Source of the DNA: Rossellomorea vietnamensis
Lineage (GTDB): Bacteria; Bacillota; Bacilli; Bacillales; Bacillaceae_B
DNA: 64,000 nucleotides
Reading direction: 5' to 3'
NCBI RefSeq assembly: GCF_008180615.1
Contig: NZ_VTEH01000002.1
Coordinates: 62,064 to 126,063, forward strand
Below, piece by piece: positions 29,089 through 39,506 of this stretch. The notes under the pieces were generated by a model. The model was not told where the DNA came from. It searched no databases and saw nothing but the letters and a program-made list of their open reading frames with translations. The position numbers were made by a program, and so were the translations under genes. The stretch's first letter is position 1, and each line of letters begins with the position of its first letter.

Positions 29089-29769
29089 TTAGCGTCCCCC
29101 TTTAAAACTGGTTATATTTGGTCTAAGATGCTTCAAAACTTGCAATCTGTCAATCACGATTTGATTCGATTCATCTATGTAGGCGCATTCCATTTCATGT
29201 CCTTCTTCTTTATCGAAATGATCAGGAGCCCTGTTCAGGCAATCGGCTATCCGAAGCTGCGAAGGCGTCATTTGTGATGCGACTATCACCGCTTCATTGC
29301 TGCCCGTGTATCCTGCATGTGCAATCCCTTTCAGTGCACCCATTACATAAAGGTTGCCCGCGGCTTTAACGGTGCCTCCTGGGTTGACGTCTCCTACAAT
29401 AAGCAAATCGCCCGGAACTTCAATTACTTGTCCTGAACGGATGACACCGGCAATTGTATGGATTTCACTTTCTTCTTTCATCTTTAACGCTTCATCGTTC
29501 GTCACGACATTAGAGGTAATCTCCTGGACTGTTAAATTGCGTTTCTCACTTACAATCTCCTGGAGTTCCTCTTTCTGACGTGAAGTCAAATATCTATTTC
29601 CCGCTTGTATTTTTACAGTTATCAGAGGAGTCCCCTCGCTCTGCCGGTATTGCGCAGACAGCTTGTCCTTCAATTCACTTTTCAATTCCTCGAGTGAGCA
29701 TTGATCATTCAAATGAAGAGTCAACCCATCTTTTGTACCTTTGATCATAACGTTTTGCCTTTTTTTCAT
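29089..29769 (-). CDS. minC: Septum site-determining protein MinC
   Basis: An inhibitor of FtsZ assembly. It has an N-terminal domain (NVMIKGTKDGLTLHLNDQCS) and a C-terminal beta-helical dimerisation domain (IRSGQVIEVPGDLLIVGDVN, LYVMGALKGIAHAG) that binds MinD. ATG 29769 gives 226 residues, the B. subtilis length; a GAGGTG lies about 12 bp upstream. An ATG at 29796 has no ribosome site. The 200-bp gap to mreD holds no gene. Confidence 0.93.
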   Translation of the reverse strand: MKKRQNVMIKGTKDGLTLHLNDQCSLEELKSELKDKLSAQYRQSEGTPLITVKIQAGNRYLTSRQKEELQEIVSEKRNLTVQEITSNVVTNDEALKMKEESEIHTIAGVIRSGQVIEVPGDLLIVGDVNPGGTVKAAGNLYVMGALKGIAHAGYTGSNEAVIVASQMTPSQLRIADCLNRAPDHFDKEEGHEMECAYIDESNQIVIDRLQVLKHLRPNITSFKGGR

Positions 29770-29972
29770 GTCGGAATAATTCACCTCAGTCATCATTTAA
29801 TTCGACAAATGCATGCCTGTTTCCTTTTTTAAAACGTGCTTTTTAAAAATTATTGAGGATGGGCTGTGAGGTGAATGTAAATGTGCATTCCTGCCATTCC
29901 ACCCGGCTCCTTACCTGCTGAAACAGCTGTTGCAGCAAGCTCCAGAAACAGGCAGCGGCGGAAACAGCTCAT

Positions 29973-30491
29973 TCAGTCTTCCAGTCTCTCTTTTTCAAGC
30001 TTCAAAAGCAGTTGTTTTAAAGGATAAGAGAAGATGATGATAAAAACAGCATTCAGAACAAGTGTCGGCCATAGGCGCAAATCGGCAAATGCTGCAATAT
30101 CCCAGTCCGTCTTACCTATCAGGAAATTAATTTCATAGACAATAAACTCAAGAAGTGACACATTCAGCAGGATTACTATACTGGTGACAATCCAATTGTT
30201 GTTTAAAACTTTCATGATCCGGGATGTCAAAAAGGTGACAAATGGGAAAATGAACAAGTACACACCGAGTACCTCTGTATAAAAAGAATCATAGAGAAAT
30301 CCGAAGATAAAGCCGTAAAGAACGGCGGTTGTATTATGATAATAGACGCTCATCAACAAGATGAAAATAATCAGGAAGTGCGGAACCAGAACCCTGTCAC
30401 TACTGATTATATCCAATGGCAGGAAGGTGACGAATACGCTGGAGCCATAAAAACAAAGCAAGGCAATCAGCGGAAGGAGAAGTCTCTTCAT
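29973..30491 (-). CDS. mreD: Rod shape-determining protein MreD
   Basis: A 172-residue integral membrane protein with five or six transmembrane helices and the family loop FLYDSFYTEVLGVYLF. It is part of the elongasome with MreB, MreC and RodA. The ATG overlaps the mreC stop codon (ATGA), which shows coupling. Confidence 0.93.
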   Translation of the reverse strand: MKRLLLPLIALLCFYGSSVFVTFLPLDIISSDRVLVPHFLIIFILLMSVYYHNTTAVLYGFIFGFLYDSFYTEVLGVYLFIFPFVTFLTSRIMKVLNNNWIVTSIVILLNVSLLEFIVYEINFLIGKTDWDIAAFADLRLWPTLVLNAVFIIIFSYPLKQLLLKLEKERLED

Positions 30492-31366
30492 TCCTCATCC
30501 TCCGCTTCTTCCGGCTCCTCCAGGTCGATGCTGACTTTGCTTCTGTCCACAACGATCACATGCTCGAGATGATACAAATCTGCCGTTGGTTCGACATAGG
30601 CTGTTTGAGTCAGCCCGTATTGATCTGACTCAATTTCCTTAACTTCGCCAATCGGCAGGCCTTTTGGAAACACTCCGCCGAGGCCGGAAGTGATCACCTT
30701 GGAGCCTTCTTCTACCGGCATATCATTAGGGATTCGCTTAACAAGAAGCTGATCCCTTTCCGTGTCATATCCTTCGATGGAGCCGATGACATTTTCTTCT
30801 CCCTGGATAAGGGCAGAAATTCTGTTGTTCGGATTTTTATTGCTGAGAAGCTCGATTGTTGACGAAAACTGCTTAACGCTTTTAACTTTTCCTATTAACC
30901 CTTGGGCCGTGATGACCGCCATGTTGGATTGAACTCCCTGAACTTTTCCTTTATCAATCACAAGCAGATCTTCCCACTGCCCCGGGTTTCTGGCAATGAC
31001 GGTTGCCTGGATAGGATCAAAGTCTCTCAGATTTTCTTCCTTGCCGAGTATCTCGCGCAACTCATCATTATCTTTTTCAAGGTCTTTGACCATTGTTTCC
31101 AATTTCACAAGTTCTTCAAGCCTGGACTTCAGCTTTTGATTTTCGGTGTACGTATTTTGCAGATCATTAACATTTTCAAAGAAGCCTGCAACAGCACCAA
31201 CCGGTTTGGATACCAGCGACTGCCCAAATCCGACAATATCTCCTACAAACTGTTCCGGCCAGGATATGTTATCCCTTTCACGAACAGAATATCCTATCAA
31301 TGCCACCAGCACGATGATGCTGACAAGAAGGATGATCAATCGTTTATTCAAAAAAAAGCGGGGCAT
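30488..31366 (-). CDS. mreC: Cell shape-determining protein MreC
   Basis: A bitopic protein of 292 residues. It has a short cytosolic N-terminus, one transmembrane helix (residues about 8-28), a coiled coil (about 65-110; NQKLKSRLEELVKLETMVKDL) and two extracellular beta domains (QATVIARNPGQWEDLLVIDKG, TSGLGGVFPKGLPIG). It links MreB to the wall synthesis machinery. ATG 31366 has GAGGTG 6-7 bp upstream. It lies 228 bp after mreB, with a weak hairpin in the gap. Confidence 0.95.
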   Translation of the reverse strand: MPRFFLNKRLIILLVSIIVLVALIGYSVRERDNISWPEQFVGDIVGFGQSLVSKPVGAVAGFFENVNDLQNTYTENQKLKSRLEELVKLETMVKDLEKDNDELREILGKEENLRDFDPIQATVIARNPGQWEDLLVIDKGKVQGVQSNMAVITAQGLIGKVKSVKQFSSTIELLSNKNPNNRISALIQGEENVIGSIEGYDTERDQLLVKRIPNDMPVEEGSKVITSGLGGVFPKGLPIGEVKEIESDQYGLTQTAYVEPTADLYHLEHVIVVDRSKVSIDLEEPEEAEDEE

Positions 31367-31462
31367 GAAAGACACCTCTATCTTTTACACTTATTTTCTC
31401 TCCTGATGTATGCAAAATATTAACTCTTCTAGTACACTTCTTAATCTACCATTTTTCTTAAA

Positions 31463-31493
31463 AATGAAAAAGAGCCTTTTATGTAAAAGCTCA
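31463..31493 (-). terminator. Possible attenuating hairpin between mreB and mreC
   Basis: On the minus strand GAGCTTTTACATAAAAGGCTC followed by TTTTTCATTTTTAA. The stem is short and AT-rich, so it may only partly terminate. Confidence 0.4.
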
Positions 31494-31593
31494 CAGAGTC
31501 GAAAAGGATACTTTTACCATTCACAGCAAACAAGAAGGGACTGCCCACTAAACCTTTCAATGAGTGCAGCCCCATCCTGAATGTTCATCCAGA

Positions 31594-32640
<1,047 letters not shown>

Positions 32641-32727
32641 CTATATAAGTTCTTTCCCTATATATCGAACTGAGCGTGCAAAAAGCATAAACAATATTAT
32701 AGCTTAACCCCTACAAAAAACAAAGCC

Positions 32728-33426
32728 TCATAAGTAGCCTTTTTCCTTTAAGCTGACATATTTCTTTTCACCGATGATTAAGTGGTCAAGAACGTCTATC
32801 CCTATGATCTTGCCGCATTCCACCAGCCTCTTCGTCACCTCTATGTCTTCCCTGCTCGGGGTAGGGTCCCCGGAAGGATGATTGTGTATGCAGATGATGG
32901 AAGCGGCGGACCTCCGAAACGCTTCCTTAAAGACTTCGCGCGGATGAACGATAGAGGCATTCAGGCTGCCTATAAAAATCGTCTGTTTATGAAGCACCTG
33001 ATTCTTGGTATTGAGATAGAGGCAGACGAAATGCTCCTGTGAAAGGAATCTCATATCATTCATCACATAATTGGCTCCATCTTCAGGTGAACGGATAGAA
33101 TAACGGTCATCGAATGCAAGGTTGCTGATCCGGCGCCCGATTTCAACAGCAGCCATGATCTGCACTGCCTTAGCCAGACCAATTCCGTTAATTTCCGTAA
33201 TTTCCTCAAGCGATGCTTCCTTCAACAGCCTGAACCCTTCAAATGTGGTAAGGACCCTGTTGGACAATTGGAGGACAGACTCAGATTTGGTGCCTGTCCT
33301 TAAAATGATTGCCAGCAGCTCCTGATTCGACAGGCTTGCAGCACCGCTTTGGACCATTCGTTCTCTCGGCCGTTCGTCAGTCGGGTAATCCCTGATCATC
33401 AATTTTGTCTCTGTCAAATGATTCAA
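32728..33426 (-). CDS. radC: RadC family JAB1/MPN protein
   Basis: A 232-residue protein with an N-terminal helix-hairpin-helix region (EITEINGIGLAKAVQI, residues about 75-91) and a C-terminal JAMM metalloprotease-like domain whose motif HNHPSGDPTPSREDI starts at residue 181. The historical link to DNA repair is doubtful and the true function is unknown. It lies between maf and mreB, as in other Bacillus. Confidence 0.93.
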   Translation of the reverse strand: MNHLTETKLMIRDYPTDERPRERMVQSGAASLSNQELLAIILRTGTKSESVLQLSNRVLTTFEGFRLLKEASLEEITEINGIGLAKAVQIMAAVEIGRRISNLAFDDRYSIRSPEDGANYVMNDMRFLSQEHFVCLYLNTKNQVLHKQTIFIGSLNASIVHPREVFKEAFRRSAASIICIHNHPSGDPTPSREDIEVTKRLVECGKIIGIDVLDHLIIGEKKYVSLKEKGYL

Positions 33427-33472
33427 TACCTCCTAATTATAACGCATAGGAGGAAAAAGAGAGGAAATATGC

Positions 33473-34039
33473 TTATGGGTGATAACCCATTTCTTTCAAG
33501 CTGCGGTATACCTGGGAAATCGGCAGACCGACAACGGAGAAGTAATCACCCCGGATCTCCTTCACCAGGAAGGCGCCCAGTCCCTGGATGCCGTACCCTC
33601 CTGCTTTGTCGAGTGGTTCACCGGAAGCTGCATAAGTATCTATTTCCTCTTCTGTCAGCTCCCAAAACGTTACATCTGTTTTTTTGTAAAACATTTTTTC
33701 CTGTTCATCTTTTACAATGGCTACTCCGGTATAAACAGAGTGAGTACTGCCGGACAGCTTTCTTAACATATCCTTGGCATGGCTGGAATCTTCTGGTTTT
33801 CCAAGGATTTCGCCATTGTGGACAACTACTGTGTCCGAGCCGATGACAAAGGAACCTGGATGGCCTGCCGCCACCGAGGCTGCTTTTCGTTTACTCAGTT
33901 CCATGACGACTTCGTCCGGCTGAAGTTCTTGCGGGAAAGTTTCATCAGCGTGGCTGACTTCAATAGAGAAAGAAAGTTGGATTTGTTGTAGAAGTTCTTT
34001 TCTGCGGGGAGAACCTGAAGCTAAAATGAGGTTTGACAA
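33473..34039 (-). CDS. maf: Maf family nucleoside triphosphate pyrophosphatase
   Basis: A house-cleaning nucleotide pyrophosphatase acting on dTTP/UTP and modified nucleotides; overexpression inhibits septation in B. subtilis. It has the N-terminal substrate loop LILASGSPRRKELL, the metal-binding SDTVV and the conserved KAGGYGIQG. TTG 34039 gives the family-like start MSNLILAS, with GGGAAAGG 8 bp upstream; a GTG at 34048 is possible. It lies 47 bp before radC. Confidence 0.93.
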   Translation of the reverse strand: MSNLILASGSPRRKELLQQIQLSFSIEVSHADETFPQELQPDEVVMELSKRKAASVAAGHPGSFVIGSDTVVVHNGEILGKPEDSSHAKDMLRKLSGSTHSVYTGVAIVKDEQEKMFYKKTDVTFWELTEEEIDTYAASGEPLDKAGGYGIQGLGAFLVKEIRGDYFSVVGLPISQVYRSLKEMGYHP

Positions 34040-34160
34040 TTCATACACCTTTCCCTTCTTCCGTTTGATTGGGAGATACTAGTTCATCGTACCAAATACT
34101 TGTCTCAATCACAACTAATAACCGAAGAGTATTAGGGTGAGTTAAGGTATGTGGATAACA

Positions 34161-34196
34161 AAATAAAAAAGCAGAGCCAACTGATCCTGCTCTGCC
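34161..34196 (-). terminator. Terminator after spoIIB
   Basis: On the minus strand GCAGAGCAGGATCAGTTGGCTCTGC followed by TTTTTTATTTT. Confidence 0.88.
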
Positions 34197-34242
34197 ACTT
34201 TATTATATATTTCCCGGAAAATATCCATTATACGAGATAAGG

Positions 34243-35238
34243 TTACAAATTGTGATAGGCCTCCAGGTAATTAAGAAGAGATTGCTGGGAAGCAACCAGC
34301 TTGGTGAGCTCGGAAGAAGACTTGTACTCCTGCAGGTTAAGAGCAGCTGCCTCCAGGTTTTCTCTCAGCCCTTTCATGCTTTCTCCCGTCTTAATAGCTG
34401 TGATGTCTTTCAAGAGTGTATTGATTTCAGCCAACTTTTCGTCATTCACACTTCCTGAAGTATATGCACTTGTACTTTCGGCAGCTAACTCAGTATAAAG
34501 GGCTGCAGACTTTTCAAGAAAGTCACCGTCAGCTTTCGACCCTTCAATTTTCTTTTCCGAAAGTACAATATCCTTGGCATACACTTCGACGTTTTGCTCA
34601 GTCAGCTTTTTTCCCATCGACTTGGCCGATTCCAGATCTCCTGAGGTTCCAAGGAAAAGGTACTGATTACCTTCCATCTCCATCAGCATGACCGGTAGTC
34701 CCTTTGCTTCCAGAGATGCTTTCATGGCATTTGCTGAGTCAGCAGCGGAAAACACACCTCCCTGTAATACTGAGGTATTCAAACTCTTTATTGAAATACT
34801 TCCTCCGCCTGCAGAAGGTGTGGCAGCTTCACCAGTATTTGAACTGCCGGGTTCCTGAAGCTTGATGGCAGGTGCAGACTGCTCTCCTTCCGTGATTACA
34901 TTAAGAATAATAAAGCCAAAAATAAGCGAAATGGCTACTGCACCTACCAGTGTATAGATGATACGGGCAATCCCCGGAGTAATGCCTCCTCCGCTGAAAG
35001 TCCTTTTTCCTTTTTTCTTATTCTTTTGAACATAGTTGATTTTCTTGAACTCTTTAGGGACCGGATCTTCATCAGGCAGAACCCATTCAAAGGACTCATC
35101 TTCTGCCCGTTCTTCCGCAGCTGCAGATTCCTGTTCTCCTAATTTCCAATTATGTACAGGAAGATCTTCCTGGAAATCTTTTTTATCGCCATTGATTTTG
35201 ATCGTGATGCCGGCATTTTTCTTTTCCCGCTTGTCCAC
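34243..35238 (-). CDS. spoIIB: SpoIIB-like sporulation protein with SPOR domain
   Basis: A 331-residue bitopic protein. A charged cytosolic N-terminus (about 95 residues, NAGITIKINGDK) precedes one transmembrane segment (about 100-125; IARIIYTLVGAVAISLIFGF) and an extracellular SPOR-type domain (VLQGGVFSAADSANAMKASL). SpoIIB localises to the polar septum and aids engulfment. GTG 35238 is chosen because AGGAGGGGG stands just before it. It lies between maf and the pilus island; in B. subtilis the next gene is comC. It has its own terminator. Confidence 0.88.
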   Translation of the reverse strand: MDKREKKNAGITIKINGDKKDFQEDLPVHNWKLGEQESAAAEERAEDESFEWVLPDEDPVPKEFKKINYVQKNKKKGKRTFSGGGITPGIARIIYTLVGAVAISLIFGFIILNVITEGEQSAPAIKLQEPGSSNTGEAATPSAGGGSISIKSLNTSVLQGGVFSAADSANAMKASLEAKGLPVMLMEMEGNQYLFLGTSGDLESAKSMGKKLTEQNVEVYAKDIVLSEKKIEGSKADGDFLEKSAALYTELAAESTSAYTSGSVNDEKLAEINTLLKDITAIKTGESMKGLRENLEAAALNLQEYKSSSELTKLVASQQSLLNYLEAYHNL

Positions 35239-35286
35239 TTTTGACCCCCTCCTTTTTGTCGTTTTTTTCATGCTATCACAGCGCAT

Positions 35287-35319
35287 AAAAAAAAGAACAA
35301 GACTTTTGTCGTCTTGTCC
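35287..35319 (-). terminator. Terminator ending the pilus operon
   Basis: On the minus strand GGACAAGAC and GTCTTGTTC form the stem of a hairpin followed by eight T residues. It separates the pilus genes from spoIIB. Confidence 0.9.
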
Positions 35320-35341
35320 AAAGAGGTTTTCGTCAATTTTT

Positions 35342-35782
35342 TCAATTGGATGATATCAGGCTCTCATTTAGATCTTTCATTAAAACAGGTGTAAAGTTTT
35401 CCCCGTCTTTTCCGCACAGCTTTTTGGTTTCTCCGATGAAGCAGATAGACACAATGCTTTCTTTATTTACAACAACAAATGTGCCATTATCTTCCGGATC
35501 CAAGAGGTTTTTTGTAAAAGGGTCCCGAATCTTTTCTATCATATTGTTTTCATAAAGAGTTTTATAAGAGATTTCGGTAAGTTCATTATCATGCAGCAGG
35601 GATTCTTTTGCATACAGGGTGGCTGCATCTTTTAACGTATGGGCGTTGGCTACAAATGCCTGATGCTTTGATTTTTCTATGATCTGGCCGATGGCGAGGA
35701 CAGCGATCATCCCGATGATCCCCATGATGACGATCACTGCGAGCAGCTCGACCAGCGTCAATCCTTTTTGATTCAGTTTCAC
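35342..35782 (-). CDS. Type IV prepilin-like protein, last gene of the pilus operon
   Basis: A 146-residue class III signal-peptide protein. The leader MKLNQKG is cut before LTLVELLAVIVIMG, with Glu at position 5 of the mature protein, and the hydrophobic assembly helix follows. The globular part is acidic and has two cysteines (ICFIG, KLCGKDG) that could form a disulfide. A minor or alternative pilin is likely because it sits apart from the main pilin gene. The start is GTG with AAAGGGG upstream. Confidence 0.88.
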   Translation of the reverse strand: MKLNQKGLTLVELLAVIVIMGIIGMIAVLAIGQIIEKSKHQAFVANAHTLKDAATLYAKESLLHDNELTEISYKTLYENNMIEKIRDPFTKNLLDPEDNGTFVVVNKESIVSICFIGETKKLCGKDGENFTPVLMKDLNESLISSN

Positions 35783-35810
35783 TATATCCAGCCCCTTTGC
35801 AGGCTATCTT

Positions 35811-36599
35811 TTATTCGTCGTCTTCCTCTTCCAAATCACCGTAAGAGCTGAAAGGATTCACCTTATTCGCTGGAGGCGGCGACTTCAGACCAGGCATCTC
35901 TTCTATCAATTGAATCAAGTCAGGCAGGTAGAAAGCAGCTACCACAAGTTTGTAGCTGACTTTATCGTAACTGTCTCCCTGAGATGTCGATTCTTCCGGT
36001 CCTTCGAAGGCGACTTGTTCAATTTCTGTTATTCTATCAAGATCTTCAAGTACTTCCAGGAATCTTTCCATTTCGAAATAACTTGGAGATTCTACTGACA
36101 GGGTCGCGCTGATTTTCTTCAGACCTTGAGGGAGAAGCTCCTGCGGCTGTGCTTCTGTATCAACTTCAGCCTCTGCTTCTCCATCGGTACTTTCATCGCC
36201 TTGGGCAGATGAAATATTTTCTATGTCTTCTTCTGCGCTTTGTGAAGTCAGGGGAAGTGTCACATCGCCCTCTGCAAACTGGATGCTTGATACGAAGCTG
36301 TCAGAAATCGTTTCCGCTTTTTCCAAATCAAGCAGAAGTTTTTCTGTCATAGGTTTGACAGGAACCTTTTTCTGAAGAGAGATTGAACTTTCAAAGGTTT
36401 CCTGTTCGATATTGCTTGTCTTTTCTTGGAGCAGGGAAATCAGTTTCTCTTCTGTTTCCAACTCCTGCTCACGAAGGCCGATTTCCTTTTGAATTGGGTT
36501 ATACAGCAGGAAATAGACTACTGTTAAAATTAGGATTCCAAGCAGTAAAGAACCGGCGATAAGGAGCCACTCTCTTTTATCAAATTGGAGGTTCATCAT
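35811..36599 (-). CDS. pilO: Type IV pilus inner-membrane alignment protein PilO-like
   Basis: A 262-residue bitopic protein with a short cytosolic tail, one transmembrane helix (about residues 12-33), a periplasm-side coiled coil (REQELETEEKLISLLQEK) and a ferredoxin-like C-terminal domain. An acidic low-complexity insert (about residues 125-155) and an acidic C-terminus are present. PilO pairs with PilN. Its start overlaps pilN by 4 bp. The call rests on architecture and operon position, because the family is poorly conserved. Confidence 0.8.
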   Translation of the reverse strand: MMNLQFDKREWLLIAGSLLLGILILTVVYFLLYNPIQKEIGLREQELETEEKLISLLQEKTSNIEQETFESSISLQKKVPVKPMTEKLLLDLEKAETISDSFVSSIQFAEGDVTLPLTSQSAEEDIENISSAQGDESTDGEAEAEVDTEAQPQELLPQGLKKISATLSVESPSYFEMERFLEVLEDLDRITEIEQVAFEGPEESTSQGDSYDKVSYKLVVAAFYLPDLIQLIEEMPGLKSPPPANKVNPFSSYGDLEEEDDE

Positions 36600-37210
36600 T
36601 CATCCCCTCCTTCATTTTCAGCAAGCTCATTTTTGATGGCAGCCTGGTTGAGGGAGATTTCGTACTGCCCCAAGTACCTCGGCATGATTTTATCTTCAGG
36701 AAGTACAATGGTGTCCTCTGCTGTTTCGCCCTGCGATGTTTCAACAGATGTCAGCTTTGCTTCCCCTATCCACTTTGAACTTTTCAAATCATTAAGGAAG
36801 TAGGCAGCCTGTCTGCTCGTATCAAACTGGACGTTGAGGTTAATCATACCTTCTTCCGTGTAATTGAACGACTTGAAGAAACCTCTTTCCGGCAGCAGGG
36901 CTGTAAGGTGCTCAAGAACAGGCACCGTATCTATAGGATACTCTTCCGCCCACTGTACGGCCGTTTGAAGCTCCTGCAGGCCATCGGATGATTGAATGCT
37001 GTTCATGGCAGTCTCTTGCTGAAGGCGAAATTCTTTCTTCATATCAAGTTCTGTAGTCTGATTCTCTAATTTTTGTTGAGACAGATTCGTATGAATCAGC
37101 AGGAATGCTGTCCCGATGATCGTCAGAGCAATCGAAGCAATCGCAATATAAATTGGCAGCCTGCGTTTACGTTCTTTCTGTGGAAGTAAATTGATATCTA
37201 TCAGCATCAC
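36596..37210 (-). CDS. pilN: Type IV pilus assembly protein PilN
   Basis: A 204-residue bitopic protein whose N-terminus carries the PilM-binding motif INLLPQKERKRR (residues 6-17). One transmembrane helix follows (about 19-41; IYIAIASIALTIIGTAFLLI), then a coiled coil and an extracytoplasmic domain. It overlaps pilM and pilO by 4 bp each, the standard pilMNO arrangement. The INLLP motif makes this the firmest of the alignment-complex calls. Confidence 0.9.
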   Translation of the reverse strand: MMLIDINLLPQKERKRRLPIYIAIASIALTIIGTAFLLIHTNLSQQKLENQTTELDMKKEFRLQQETAMNSIQSSDGLQELQTAVQWAEEYPIDTVPVLEHLTALLPERGFFKSFNYTEEGMINLNVQFDTSRQAAYFLNDLKSSKWIGEAKLTSVETSQGETAEDTIVLPEDKIMPRYLGQYEISLNQAAIKNELAENEGGDE

Positions 37211-38169
37211 AGCACCTCTTTCAGCGCAAGGCCGACAGCCAGGTCATAGTAACCCGGTACAGCCTGCCCTTTAGCATCAAGCATGGAATCCTGTGGTGCT
37301 CTATGTACAGCTGCGCTCAGTCTTTCTGTCAAACTTGTATATATTTCACTGAGATAGGGATGGTCTCCAGTCAGAATGACATTGTTGACATTGACCTCGC
37401 CCTTATTCAATGAGTATTTATAAAAACTGAACACTTTCTCAATCTCTTTGAACGTATCTTCCAAGTAAAATATCCCTCCGCGATCAAGATCTGGAGATGA
37501 GTCCGGAAAATCGACATCACCTTGGAAGGAAATCGGCCTGAGAAAGATCGGCTGATTCCTATGGAAAATGGAAATGGTCAAAAGTGTTTCATCAAACTGA
37601 AGAATCATTTCGTGGTCGGCGCTTCTCACCATATCAGTTTGATAAAAGAATCTGTAGAGAGCCAATGGTGAAATGTCAGCGGCCACCGGCTTCAGCTTCA
37701 CTTCATCAAGGATATCTCTGTAGGAATGGATAACTTCTTCAGGTGAAGCGACCAGCAGGATCTCCTGCTTATCGTCTTTATTCCCAAGCTTGACGACATC
37801 GAATAGAGGATCTTCGAAAGGAAGATGAATGCTTGTGCCGATTTCCATGAACAGATACCCTTTCAATTCATCCTCTGCGATATCCCCTGGAACAAGCACT
37901 CTTTTGACTATGATGGATGTGCTGGGAACAATGAATCGGACCTGCCGTTTCTTGATCCCCCAGTCGTAGATACACTCCTCCAGGATCATGGCAAGGGAGT
38001 CATATTCAATGATCTTTCCATCTGTAATGACGCCTTGAGGAAGAAGCTTCTCTCCATAGTTCTGTACGATCAGCGGAGATCCCATCTTCAAATCTGCGTA
38101 CCGGATTGCTGTATCAGTGATGACAAGATTCGCTATTCTATTGTTATTTCCAAACAATCCAAAGTTCAT
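37207..38169 (-). CDS. pilM: Type IV pilus assembly protein PilM (actin-like)
   Basis: A 320-residue cytosolic actin-fold protein. It shows the PilM landmarks of an N-terminal strand pair (LVITDTAIRYADLKMG), the segment IVPSTSIIVKRVLVPGDI, a DELKGYLFMEIGTSIHLPFED stretch typical of the PilM/SHS2 region, and VILTGDHPYLSEIY in place of the usual GGG loop. It binds the INLLP tail of PilN and couples it to the ATPases. It follows the prepilin peptidase by 18 bp. Confidence 0.88.
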   Translation of the reverse strand: MNFGLFGNNNRIANLVITDTAIRYADLKMGSPLIVQNYGEKLLPQGVITDGKIIEYDSLAMILEECIYDWGIKKRQVRFIVPSTSIIVKRVLVPGDIAEDELKGYLFMEIGTSIHLPFEDPLFDVVKLGNKDDKQEILLVASPEEVIHSYRDILDEVKLKPVAADISPLALYRFFYQTDMVRSADHEMILQFDETLLTISIFHRNQPIFLRPISFQGDVDFPDSSPDLDRGGIFYLEDTFKEIEKVFSFYKYSLNKGEVNVNNVILTGDHPYLSEIYTSLTERLSAAVHRAPQDSMLDAKGQAVPGYYDLAVGLALKEVL

Positions 38170-38187
38170 TGAATATAACCCCTTTAC

Positions 38188-38937
38188 CTAAAAACCCATT
38201 AAGAGTGATAAATACAAGTCTATAATACTGTCATAATAAAAATAAGAAATTAAAGCACCTGCCGCAATGAATGGTCCAAACGGAATCGGTTTCTTTCTTT
38301 GGAAGAATCCTGCCGCCAACCCGATCATTCCGATCACAGCTCCCAAAAGTGTTGCGAGGAAAAACGCCAGCAGAAGGGGGCCCACCCCCATAACGAAGCC
38401 AATGAGCGCGTATAGTTTAATATCGCCGCCGCCCATTCCGCCTTTGCTGACGACAGCGATCAGCAGAAGCAGGCTGAATCCGATGGCACTTCCAGCCAAA
38501 GAATTCCACCACGGGTCCAATGGGATAAATAGTCGTTCTAACAAAAAAAGCCCCGAGAAAAATAACAGAACTTTATCCGGGATGATCATGTATTTTATAT
38601 CAGAAACAAAGATGATGACAAAAAGCGAAACAAGTGTGAGAGCAACAATAAGTTCCGGCTCCCATCCGATGATAGAATACGAGATTAGAAATAGTATGGC
38701 GGTTGAGGCTTCCACTAAAGGATAAAGAGGAGAAATGCGCTCCCGGCAGCGGGAACACTTTCCTCCTTGAATGATGTATGACAGAACCGGAATCAATTCC
38801 AGTGCCGTCAGGGTATGACCGCATCCCGGACAAGAGGAACGCGGCTTGACGATTGATTGGTTAAGCGGTACTCGCAGGCCTACTACGTTGTAGAAGGAGC
38901 CTAGGAGGAGGCCGTAAAAAATCAGGATCATACTCAC
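38188..38937 (-). CDS. pilD: Prepilin peptidase / N-methyltransferase (PilD; positional ComC)
   Basis: A 249-residue polytopic aspartyl protease that cleaves and N-methylates class III prepilins. The N-terminal methyltransferase domain has its zinc tetracysteine (C36, C39, C61, C64; CPGC, CSRC). The protease aspartates lie in SDIKYMIIPD and GMGGGDIKLYALIG. It is the only recognisable counterpart of B. subtilis comC, which occupies the same spoIIB-folC interval, so it may also process competence pseudopilins. The start is GTG 38937 or ATG 38931; neither has a strong SD. Confidence 0.95.
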   Translation of the reverse strand: MSMILIFYGLLLGSFYNVVGLRVPLNQSIVKPRSSCPGCGHTLTALELIPVLSYIIQGGKCSRCRERISPLYPLVEASTAILFLISYSIIGWEPELIVALTLVSLFVIIFVSDIKYMIIPDKVLLFFSGLFLLERLFIPLDPWWNSLAGSAIGFSLLLLIAVVSKGGMGGGDIKLYALIGFVMGVGPLLLAFFLATLLGAVIGMIGLAAGFFQRKKPIPFGPFIAAGALISYFYYDSIIDLYLSLLMGF

Positions 38938-38943
38938 AATTTA

Positions 38944-39393
38944 TTAAAGATCAACATCTGCTCTTGTAATAACGTCTGGATCTTCTCCATTGAGATGAGT
39001 CACCGGACTTGTATCGGCATTTCCAATCAATGTAACTGTATAAGTAAAATTACCAGAGGTTGCATTTTCTGTAATTGTAACTATACTTGTTTCATCATTA
39101 TAACCAGCAGAATCAGAAGGATTGTCAAATTCCTCTAAATAACCTTGATCAATTAATGTGCTCATTTTTACAGCACCAGGGTCAGCTTGATTTCCTGCTA
39201 CTGCCAACCTCGCAGCGTTAACCATCTGCTGAGCATTCGCAATATGTGCATCCTTCTTCGAGTTATTAATCAACCCACCAATACTAGGGATGGCAATAGC
39301 AGCAATAATTCCAAGGATGACAACGACAGCAAGCAGTTCGATAAGGGTTAACCCTCTTTGGTCTTTCATTTTTTGACCGATTTTCTTAAACAT
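38944..39393 (-). CDS. pilA: Major type IV prepilin candidate
   Basis: A 149-residue prepilin. The leader MFKKIGQKMKDQRG is followed by mature LTLIELLAVVVILGIIAAIA with Glu5. The globular domain begins at NSKKDAHIANAQQMVNAARL and is rich in Asp, Asn and Thr, and it has no cysteine. The dedicated gap on both sides (113 bp before it) and its place between pilC and pilD suggest it is the main subunit. That is inference from position and size. Confidence 0.9.
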   Translation of the reverse strand: MFKKIGQKMKDQRGLTLIELLAVVVILGIIAAIAIPSIGGLINNSKKDAHIANAQQMVNAARLAVAGNQADPGAVKMSTLIDQGYLEEFDNPSDSAGYNDETSIVTITENATSGNFTYTVTLIGNADTSPVTHLNGEDPDVITRADVDL

Positions 39394-39506
39394 TCTCCGT
39401 ACCTCCTATGGTTCTTTTAGATTAGGTAAATAGTATATCTGTTTTAATTATACATGACATTTTTGTCAGATAAAGAGCCATTTTGTAAAATTTTTAAAGA
39501 AATTGT